DNA of 64,000 nucleotides from Alphaproteobacteria bacterium (lineage in GTDB: Bacteria; Pseudomonadota; Alphaproteobacteria; Sphingomonadales; JAKSBY01), in assembly GCA_021774625.1 (NCBI GenBank), contig JAJFIV010000001.1, forward strand, positions 124,001 to 188,000, written 5' to 3'. Of this stretch, positions 40,600-49,228 are shown one piece after another. A model generated the notes under the pieces. That model was given only the letters and a program-made list of their open reading frames with translations, had not been told where the DNA came from and made no database searches. Each line of letters begins with the position of its first letter. Position 1 is the stretch's first letter. A program made the position numbers and the translations under genes.

Positions 40600-42420
40600 A
40601 TGACGGAAGCATTCGATCTTTCAACGGAAAAAGATCTGCAATCCTTTCAGGAGGATTTGGCGGCAACCAGGCGGCAATTTCTGCTGGGCGGGGCCGCGGG
40701 GATGGCTGCGTTAAGCGCGGGGATAACGGTGCCGGCGACCGCTTTCGCGCAGCAGAATGATGAGCCCCCCGGCGCAAAAGAAGAACAGCCGGCCGAACTG
40801 ACCGCCGCCGATATCGAGGGGGCTGAACGGGTGATGGCGGTTGATTATACGCCTGATCAGCGCACGGCGGTCCTGGAGAATATCAATGGCCAGCGGGAGG
40901 CGATGAAAACCATCCGCGAACATGCTTTCAATAATGGCGAGGCCCCGGCGCCGGCCTTTGACGCGCGGCTGCCGGGCAAGGACTACGGAACCCAGAAAAA
41001 CAGGGTGCGGATCGCCAAAAACAGCCCCGGCCCTTTACCGTCGTCCGAAGAAGATATTGCTTTTGCCCCCCTCACCCACCTGGCGCACTGGGTCAAAACC
41101 AAATCCATATCCAGCCGCGATCTGACCGGCCTTTATCTGGGGCGCATTGAAAAATACGCGCCGCGCCTGCTTAATTTTGTGACCGTCACCACTGACCTGG
41201 CCCGCGAACAGGCGGAACAGGCGGACCGGGAAATCGCCGCCGGAAATTATCGCGGCCCGCTGCACGGCATTCCCTATGCGGTAAAAGACCTGGCCGATAC
41301 CGCCGGCATCCGCACCACCTGGGGCGCGGAACCCTATAAGGACCGGATCGCCACGCATGACGCCGCCCTTGTGAAAAAATTACGCGAAGCCGGTGCTGTG
41401 CTGCTCGGCAAGGCAAGCTCGGGGGCGCTGGCGTTCGGGGATGTCTGGTTTGGCGGCATGACCCGCAATCCGTGGAACACGGAAGAAGGATCATCCGGCT
41501 CCAGCGCCGGACCGGGCAGCGCCACTGCGGCAGGTCTTTGCGGCTTTGCTATCGGTACGGAAACGCTGGGCTCCATCATATCGCCCGCCAACCGCAACGG
41601 TGTAGCGGGTTTGCGACCCACCTTCGGCCGGGTCTCCCGCGCCGGTCTGATGGCGCTTTCCTGGTCACTGGACAAGGCAGGACCGCTATGCCGCCGGGCC
41701 GAGGATACCGCGCTGGTGCTGGCCGCAATCAACGGATTTGACGCCGCCGATGCGTCCACTGTGGGTATGGGTTTTGACTATGACGGCCGCAAGGATCTGA
41801 AGGATATCCGCATCGGCTATATCCCGGCCGCCTTCGAGGGAGATGGCATTTCCGATATTGACCGCAATGCGCTGGATGTGGCGCGGCGTCTGGGCATTGA
41901 TCTGAAGGAAATCACCCTGCCGGACCTTCCTTACGGCGCAATGTCTCCGATTATCCGCGCAGAATCCGCCGCGGCCTTCGATGCCTTCACACGCTCAGGC
42001 GACGTTGACCGGCTGAAATATACCGGTCCGTCGTCCCGCGGTACCGGCTGGCGGGCGGTGCGCATGCTGTCCGCCGTCGATTACATCAATATGGAGCGCC
42101 TCCGGCGTCAGGTGATGCAGGCAATGGACAGCGTATTCAATGACGTCGATGTTATTATCGGCCCCAATTATACCGCCAACATGCTGATGATCACCAATTA
42201 TACCGGGCATCCGCAACTGGCCTTCCGCGCCGGGTTCTTCGATACGCCGACCCGCACAATATTCGGCTCGGTGCCCGATGAAAATGCCGCCAAACATTCC
42301 GTACCGCAGGATTTCAGTGTCTTCGGGCGGTTGTTTGGCGATGGGGATGTCATCCGGGTCGCATCTGCGCTGGAGCAAGCGATAGGTGTAGCCGACCGCA
42401 GGCCGCCGCTTGCATCTTAA
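40600..42420 (+). CDS. Tat-exported amidase (amidase-signature family), first copy
   Basis: 606 residues with a twin-arginine signal (RRQFLLGGAAGMAALSAG, cut near AFAQ). The amidase-signature core begins near 150: catalytic Lys in PYAVKDLADTAG near 229, the GSSGSSAGPGSATAA loop near 297 and the nucleophile Ser in GTETLGSIISPA near 324. The Ser-cisSer-Lys triad looks complete, so it should hydrolyse an amide or ester in the periplasm; the substrate is unknown. Its closest relative is the next gene, 53 bases downstream. Confidence 0.9.
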   Translation: MTEAFDLSTEKDLQSFQEDLAATRRQFLLGGAAGMAALSAGITVPATAFAQQNDEPPGAKEEQPAELTAADIEGAERVMAVDYTPDQRTAVLENINGQREAMKTIREHAFNNGEAPAPAFDARLPGKDYGTQKNRVRIAKNSPGPLPSSEEDIAFAPLTHLAHWVKTKSISSRDLTGLYLGRIEKYAPRLLNFVTVTTDLAREQAEQADREIAAGNYRGPLHGIPYAVKDLADTAGIRTTWGAEPYKDRIATHDAALVKKLREAGAVLLGKASSGALAFGDVWFGGMTRNPWNTEEGSSGSSAGPGSATAAGLCGFAIGTETLGSIISPANRNGVAGLRPTFGRVSRAGLMALSWSLDKAGPLCRRAEDTALVLAAINGFDAADASTVGMGFDYDGRKDLKDIRIGYIPAAFEGDGISDIDRNALDVARRLGIDLKEITLPDLPYGAMSPIIRAESAAAFDAFTRSGDVDRLKYTGPSSRGTGWRAVRMLSAVDYINMERLRRQVMQAMDSVFNDVDVIIGPNYTANMLMITNYTGHPQLAFRAGFFDTPTRTIFGSVPDENAAKHSVPQDFSVFGRLFGDGDVIRVASALEQAIGVADRRPPLAS

Positions 42421-42473
42421 TTCATCAAATGTCACGCTGCAAAAAACAACTGACCAATATATGAGGGGCTTTC

Positions 42474-44330
42474 ATGTCTGACAGTTTAGAAACCGGTTCT
42501 TTCCGGCTTGAAGAAAATGATCTGATCAAAATCGAAAACCAGCTGGTGACCAGCCGCCGGAAATTCCTGGCGGGCTCCGCCGCCGTGGCGGGGATGGCGC
42601 TAACCACTGCTGCCTGCGGTCAACCCGGCGAGACAGAAAAGAAGGAAGGCTCCGGCCAATCCCTCGCCACTGCTGTCGGCAATGGTGCGGAGGCGGATGC
42701 CGGAGACGTCACGAAGGCTGACCTTGCCGCTGCGGAAAAAATCATGGGTGTTGAAAACACCGGCGCCGAGCGCGATCAGATCATGCGCACCATCGGCGAT
42801 CAGATCACCGCCGCCAGGCAGGCCCGCGGTCTGAAAGTGCCCAACACGCTGGCGCCCGCCCTCACCTTCGATCCGCGTCTGCCCGGCAAAACATATGGCA
42901 CAAGCGGCAATATGGTCCGGGTGGCCGCCGGTGATCCCGGTCCGCTGCCGGCGGGCGAAGAGGATATCGCCTTTTCGCCCCTGACATCGCTTTCTCACTG
43001 GATGCGGACGCGGGCGATTTCCAGTCTTGATCTGACCAACCTTTATCTGCGCCGCATTGAAAAACATGCGCCGAAACTGGAAAATTTCGTCACCGTCACC
43101 GCTGACCTTGCCCGCGCTCAGGCGGAACAGGCGGGCCGGGAAATTGCCGCCGGGAATTACCGCGGCCCGCTGCACGGCATTCCCTACGGCCTGAAGGATC
43201 TGGCGGATACCGCCGGCATCAGGACCACCTGGGGCGCCATGCCCTATAAAGACCGGGTGCCGGAAAAGGATGCACGGATCACCGTGCTGCTGCGGGAGGC
43301 CGGCGCTGTCCTCTTGGGTAAAACGACGCTCGGCGCCATTGCCTATGGCGATCGCTGGTTCGGCGGCATGACCCGCAATCCCTGGAATACTGAAGAAGGC
43401 TCATCGGGCTCCAGCGCCGGTTCCGCGTCCTCGACCGCTGCCGGGCTCGTCGGCTTTGCCATCGGTACGGAAACCCTGGGTTCCATTGTCAGCCCGTCGC
43501 AGCGCAACGGAACCACCGGACTGCGCCCGTCCTTCGGCCGGGTGTCCCGCGCCGGCGCCATGGCGCTCTGCTGGTCGCTTGATAAATTCGGCCCGATCTG
43601 CCGGGGTGTCGAGGACACCGCGCTCGTTCTCGGCGCGATTAACGGTTATGACACCAACGATGCGTCCTCGGTGGATCAGGATTTTTCCTACGATGGCGCA
43701 AAATCCATTTCCGGCATGAAGGTCGGCTATGTGCCGGCCTGGTTTGAAGGTGACGGCGCCAATGACGTTGACCGTAACGCACTGGAAGTTCTGAAAAGCC
43801 TCGGGGTCAATCTGGTGGAAATCTCAATCCCCGAAATGCCGGTTGGCACTCTGGTTCAGGGTTTGCTCGCTGAATCGGCAGCCGCCTTTGAAGAACTGAC
43901 CCTGTCCGGCGAAGACGCCAGCATGGTTTGGCAGGATGACCAGGCGTGGCCCAATTCCTGGCGGACAGTGCGCTTTCTGTCGGCGGTGGATTACATCACC
44001 ATCGACCGGTTCCGCCGCCGGGTGATGCAGGAGCTGGATAACGTCTTTTCCTCAGTCGATGCCGTATTCGGGCCGAATTTCGCCGGCGGCATGCTGGTAA
44101 TGACCAATTTCACCGGCCAGCCGCAACTTACGCTGCGCGCCGGGTTTGTGGACATCCCGACCCGCACCCAGTCCGGCACTGGCACCACTGAAAATCCGGC
44201 GCTGCATCGCGTGACGCACAATGTCAGTTTCTGGGCCCCGTTATACCGCGAGGAAAATGCCCTGCTGCTCGGCCGGGCGCTGGAAGCCGCTCTCGGAGTT
44301 GCCGGTGAAAGGCCGCCACTGGAGATTTAG
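42474..44330 (+). CDS. Tat-exported lipoprotein amidase, second copy
   Basis: 618 residues, clearly paralogous to the previous gene over the whole length (shared AAGNYRGPLHGIPY and LKDLADTAGIRTTWG). The Tat signal RRKFLAGSAAVAGMAL ends in a lipobox TAACG, so this copy is probably lipid-anchored whereas the first is soluble. Catalytic Lys near 241, GSSGSSAGSASSTAA near 309 and GTETLGSIVSPS near 336 are intact. The pair arose by tandem duplication and then split in location. Possible substrates are peptide amides or aryl amides; nothing in the context decides. Confidence 0.9.
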   Translation: MSDSLETGSFRLEENDLIKIENQLVTSRRKFLAGSAAVAGMALTTAACGQPGETEKKEGSGQSLATAVGNGAEADAGDVTKADLAAAEKIMGVENTGAERDQIMRTIGDQITAARQARGLKVPNTLAPALTFDPRLPGKTYGTSGNMVRVAAGDPGPLPAGEEDIAFSPLTSLSHWMRTRAISSLDLTNLYLRRIEKHAPKLENFVTVTADLARAQAEQAGREIAAGNYRGPLHGIPYGLKDLADTAGIRTTWGAMPYKDRVPEKDARITVLLREAGAVLLGKTTLGAIAYGDRWFGGMTRNPWNTEEGSSGSSAGSASSTAAGLVGFAIGTETLGSIVSPSQRNGTTGLRPSFGRVSRAGAMALCWSLDKFGPICRGVEDTALVLGAINGYDTNDASSVDQDFSYDGAKSISGMKVGYVPAWFEGDGANDVDRNALEVLKSLGVNLVEISIPEMPVGTLVQGLLAESAAAFEELTLSGEDASMVWQDDQAWPNSWRTVRFLSAVDYITIDRFRRRVMQELDNVFSSVDAVFGPNFAGGMLVMTNFTGQPQLTLRAGFVDIPTRTQSGTGTTENPALHRVTHNVSFWAPLYREENALLLGRALEAALGVAGERPPLEI

Positions 44331-44344
44331 AACAATATGGATAA

Positions 44345-45385
<1,041 letters not shown>

Positions 45386-45394
45386 AACCAGGTC

Positions 45395-47467
45395 CTAGCC
45401 ACCCAACGGCTCCATATGCCGTTCCTTTTCAAGCATGGTCAGCAGTTCCTCGGCCCGGACGGCTTCCGAGCATAAAAAGCCCTGGTAAATATCGCAATTT
45501 TCCTCAGCCAGAATCTTTAACTGCTCATTGGTTTCAACGCCTTCCGCAAGGATTTTCATTTTAAGCGAATGACCCATGCCGATGACGGCGCGCACCATGG
45601 CCCGCGCTTCGTCACTCTCGGTCAGGTCTTCAATAAAGCTGCGGTCGATTTTCAGATAGTCAAAGGGCAAGCGCTTCAGATAATTAAGTGAGGAATAGCC
45701 GGTGCCGAAATCATCCAGCGCGAAGCGGACTCCCCATTGGCGGATCGTTGCCATAGCTTCCAGCGCCGAGTCCACATCATCCATAACCAGTTCTTCCGTC
45801 AGTTCGACGGTCAGGCACCCGGCATGAAATCCGGTTTCTTCCAGCACTGCCCTCAGGGTATTGGGCAAAGCCTTTCGTTTGAACATACCGGCGGAGAGAT
45901 TGACCGAAAGCTGGATCGGGCCGAAGCCCTGCCTGAACCAGGAGGCTGCGTCCCGCATTCCCCGTTTCAGGACCCATTCGCCAATATCGCGCATCAGACC
46001 GGCTTCTTCAGCAAGGGCCAGAAAAGCCCCCGGCGCCATCAGGCCGAATTCAGGATGCTGCCAGCGGACCAGGGCTTCCACGCCGGTGATCCGGGCAGAG
46101 GCCAAATCCATCTGCGGCTGGTAAAAAAGCTCCAGTTCATCCGACGTCAGTGCCTGACGCAAACTGCTTTCCAGCGCAATTTTCTCGCGCTCGCTGGCGG
46201 CAAAGGCCGGAGAATAAAACTGGTAGCGGTTGCTCAATTGCCCTTTGACATGCATCAGCGCGGAATGGGCCTGCTGGAAAAGCACGTCGCCGCTATCGCC
46301 ATCCAGTGGCGACAGGGAAATTCCGGCGCTCACCGTCAAAAAAATATCCTGCCCATTAACTTGAAACGGAACCGAGGCGACCTCCAAAATCTCACGCACC
46401 TTCCCGATCATGCCGCGGATCTGGGGAATCCCGGTAAAAACCAGGATATATTCATCCCCCTCCATGCGGGCAATCAGCGGACGCTCCTGTTGCGGATCAG
46501 GGTGTTCAGAATTCTGTCCCTGAAAATGCTTGAGAAACCGCTGTTCAAGTTCGCGAAGTATGGACTGGCTCACTTCCCGTGAATGGGTCGCTGCTATGCG
46601 CTTAAAGCGATCGACATTCACCGCGACAATACCGGTAAGGCCGCCGCCTTTGACCTGCCCGGATAAGCTTAGATCAATAAACCGGCGAACCTGATCCCAT
46701 TGCGCAAAAGCCTGTTCCGGCAGCCGGCGTTCCCAGCCGGGATGATCAATATGAACCACACCCTTGATTTGCCTCACCTGCCCGTTCTGCCCCGAAATAC
46801 GAACAAGCCGGTGGGTATAAACGACCGCTGCTCCTTCCTCATCTTCCATGCGGTAGCGGTAAAGCGAGCATAGCCCTTCTTCGGCAACGGTCTGCAGCGT
46901 ATCGCGAAAGACGGTGCGCTCCGCTTCGGGAACATGCTGCAAAAATTCGCTGAGGGCAGTCAGGCGCAGCGATGCGCCGCCGCCCATGACCATCCGCAAA
47001 GCCTGCGACACGTGAACCATACCGGTCTGCGGGTTCCAGACCCAGAAGGCTTCGCCGGCAGAATCAGGCATATCGAAATCCCTTTTCCCGGCCGCCAGGG
47101 CGGCATGCCGGCTGAGAAGCAATTGCAGGCGGGCATCGATTTCAGCCGCCGGCATATCCAGGGTCAGAAAATCGATAACGCCGGCCGCCGGAACTCCGGA
47201 AAAATCAAAGTCCGCCCCTCCGGCCAACAGTGCGACGATAAAATGATTGGAGCCGTTATAGGCTGTTGCAATTTCATCCAGGCAATCCTGCCAGGCCGTC
47301 TGATCCAGAGAATAATCCAGCAGAATGAGCGGGGACGCCTGAAAATCCAGTGCGGAAACAAAAGCATTGAGTTCCAGAATGACGTGAACCGGTGTTTTGA
47401 TCCGGGCAAGCCGGTCCTGCCATGGCGGGCCGCTGATCCCGGACAGAACGGCAATAATATCGGTCAT
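45395..47467 (-). CDS. PAS-GGDEF-EAL protein, probable cyclic-di-GMP phosphodiesterase
   Basis: 690 residues: a receiver-like domain without clear phospho-acceptor (1-125), a PAS-like region (135-235), GGDEF (about 255-415) and EAL (about 425-680). The diguanylate-cyclase motif reads EGDEY near 337 rather than GGDEF, so synthesis is probably lost, while the EAL site is complete (EALVRW near 464, ELTEELV, DDFGTGYSSLNYL, KIDRSFI, AEGVETNEQL). It most likely degrades cyclic di-GMP, lowering it to favour motility; a flagellar-type gene is divergent from it. Confidence 0.9.
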   Translation of the reverse strand: MTDIIAVLSGISGPPWQDRLARIKTPVHVILELNAFVSALDFQASPLILLDYSLDQTAWQDCLDEIATAYNGSNHFIVALLAGGADFDFSGVPAAGVIDFLTLDMPAAEIDARLQLLLSRHAALAAGKRDFDMPDSAGEAFWVWNPQTGMVHVSQALRMVMGGGASLRLTALSEFLQHVPEAERTVFRDTLQTVAEEGLCSLYRYRMEDEEGAAVVYTHRLVRISGQNGQVRQIKGVVHIDHPGWERRLPEQAFAQWDQVRRFIDLSLSGQVKGGGLTGIVAVNVDRFKRIAATHSREVSQSILRELEQRFLKHFQGQNSEHPDPQQERPLIARMEGDEYILVFTGIPQIRGMIGKVREILEVASVPFQVNGQDIFLTVSAGISLSPLDGDSGDVLFQQAHSALMHVKGQLSNRYQFYSPAFAASEREKIALESSLRQALTSDELELFYQPQMDLASARITGVEALVRWQHPEFGLMAPGAFLALAEEAGLMRDIGEWVLKRGMRDAASWFRQGFGPIQLSVNLSAGMFKRKALPNTLRAVLEETGFHAGCLTVELTEELVMDDVDSALEAMATIRQWGVRFALDDFGTGYSSLNYLKRLPFDYLKIDRSFIEDLTESDEARAMVRAVIGMGHSLKMKILAEGVETNEQLKILAEENCDIYQGFLCSEAVRAEELLTMLEKERHMEPLGG

Positions 47468-47555
47468 GAGACACTCCTGCAGCGTGCCGCCACTTTATGC
47501 CCCGCGCTTGCTCAATGCAAGGGCCGAAAGCTTTCGCGGAAGTTAACTATATTTA

Positions 47556-47571
47556 TTAACAAGGACTTAAC
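47556..47571. promoter_or_regulatory. CtrA-type binding site upstream of the flagellar rod-like gene
   Basis: TTAACAAGGACTTAAC matches the alphaproteobacterial CtrA full site TTAA-N7-TTAA exactly. It is about 65 bases before the ATG of the flagellar gene at 47635 and about 90 bases from the start of the GGDEF/EAL gene, so it could act on either. Confidence 0.6.
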
Positions 47572-47634
47572 AGGCATTATGGCATTCTACATACGGCGCA
47601 ACAGAAGCTGCGCAGAATGCCAAAATGGTGTAAA

Positions 47635-48045
47635 ATGATCAACAATGTGATCAAAACCGGTTTGTCCGGGCTGGTGGCGGCCTCTTCCCGTCTGCAGGTT
47701 TCCGCCAACAATATTGTCAATGCGAACAGCGTTTCGCCAACCGGCAGTTTTGCCGATGCGGCGCGGGTATATCAGCCGCAGCGGGCTATCAACACGCCGC
47801 TCGCCGGTGGCGGCGTAAAGACTTCGACCGCAACGCTGAGCCCGCCGCAGGTCCCTGTTTTCGCGCCGGATTCACCGCTTTCTGATGGGAATGGTTTCGT
47901 CAATATCCCCAATGTTTCTCTGGCCGAAGAAATTGTGCAGCTTAAAATCGCGGCGCAAGCCTATAAGGCCAGCGCAACCGTCATCCGCACCGCAGATGCA
48001 TTGCTCGAAACCCTGACGGAAGCCACAAAGAAATCTGACGCCTAG
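47635..48045 (+). CDS. Short flagellar rod/hook-type protein (FlgC-like)
   Basis: 136 residues with the flagellar rod N-terminal motif (SGLVAASSRLQVSANNIVNANS, residues 10-31) and the matching C-terminal helix (VSLAEEIVQLKIAAQAYKASATVIRTADALLETL, near 95-130). FlgC and FlgB proteins have the same end-to-end layout at 130-140 residues. ATG 47635 follows TGGTGTAAA, without a strong ribosome site. No other flagellar gene is in the window, so it may be an orphan paralogue. A CtrA-like site lies upstream. Confidence 0.83.
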   Translation: MINNVIKTGLSGLVAASSRLQVSANNIVNANSVSPTGSFADAARVYQPQRAINTPLAGGGVKTSTATLSPPQVPVFAPDSPLSDGNGFVNIPNVSLAEEIVQLKIAAQAYKASATVIRTADALLETLTEATKKSDA

Positions 48046-48061
48046 AGTCTTTTCATCATCG

Positions 48062-49193
48062 CTAATCCAGATCGGCCAAGTCCGCTTTGGGGGCGCCATG
48101 AACGCGGGCGGCGAGGGCCGCCGACATGAAGGGGTCGAGATCGCCGTCCAGAACCACCTGGGGCTGGCCAGATTCGACGCCGGTGCGCAAATCCTTCACC
48201 ATCTGATAGGGCTGCAGAACATAGGAACGGATCTGGTGGCCCCAGCCGATCTCTGTCTTGGCCGCATTGGACGCATCGGCTTCCTCTTCGCGTTTTTGCA
48301 GTTCCAGCTCATAGAGCCGGGCTTTCAGCATTTTATGGGCCGTCGCCCGGTTTTTATGTTGCGAGCGCTGATTCTGGCACTGCACGACAATCCCGGTGGG
48401 AATATGGGTGATGCGGACGGCGGAATCCGTGGTGTTTACATGCTGGCCGCCTGCGCCCGACGCCCGGTAGGTATCGACGCGCAGATCCTTTTCCTCAATT
48501 TCCACATCGATGGAATCGTCAATAACCGGGTAAACCCAGACGCTGGCGAAACTGGTATGCCGCCGGGCATTGGAATCGAAAGGCGATATCCGGACGAGCC
48601 GGTGCACACCGCTTTCCGTTTTGACCCAGCCATAGGCATCCTCGCCCTTGATCAGCAGGGTCGCCGATTTGATGCCCGCCTCTTCACCGGGATTCAACTG
48701 GACCAGTTCGACCTTGAAGCCCCGCCGTTCCGCCCACCGGGTATACATGCGCTGCAGCATGCTGGCCCAGTCCTGGCTTTCGGTGCCGCCGGCGCCGGAG
48801 TGAATTTCAAGATAGGTGTCGTTACCGTCCGCTTCACCGGACAACAGGCTTTGCAGCTCCATTTTTGCGGTTTTGGTTTCCAGCTTCTGCAAAGCGGCTT
48901 CCGCTTCTTTGACCAGGTCCGGATCTTCTTCCGCTTCTCCCAGTTCCAGCAATTCCATATTATCCGCCAGATCTGCTTCAATGACAGCGAGCCCGTTCAG
49001 CGCATCATCAAGCCGGGTGCGCTCCCGCATCAGCTTTTGCGCCTTTTGCGGATCATCCCAGAGATCGGGTTTTTCAGCGGCTTCGTTGAGCGCGCCTAAG
49101 CGTTTTTTGGCGTTATCGACGTCAAAGATGCCTCCTCAGCAGCACCAGAGACTGCTGGATTTTATCGACAACGGTTTCGATTTCTGCGCGCAT
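48062..49193 (-). CDS. prfB: Peptide chain release factor 2 (programmed +1 frameshift)
   Basis: RF2 releases peptides at UGA and UAA. Reading starts at ATG 49193, runs 23 codons and meets an in-frame TGA at 49124-49122; the ribosome shifts +1 at CTT-TGA-C and continues from GAC at 49123 to 48062. The joined product is 376 residues, the normal RF2 length. GGQ loop [20 protein letters not shown] and the stop-codon region are intact. An ATG-only reading from 49030 would miss the first 50 or so residues. The frameshift lets RF2 levels self-regulate. Confidence 0.97.
49121..49136 (-). promoter_or_regulatory. RF2 frameshift signal
   Basis: AGGAGG (49136-49131), three bases, then CTT TGA C. The internal Shine-Dalgarno and spacing match the E. 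coli prfB signal. Low RF2 leaves the UGA unread and raises frameshifting. Confidence 0.97.
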
Positions 49194-49228
49194 AGTATCC
49201 GGCCCTCTTATACTCTGACCGGCGGGAT

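Noticed and set aside
47543-47560. TTAACTATATTTATTAAC as a second CtrA site
   Set aside because: The spacing is nine bases, not seven.
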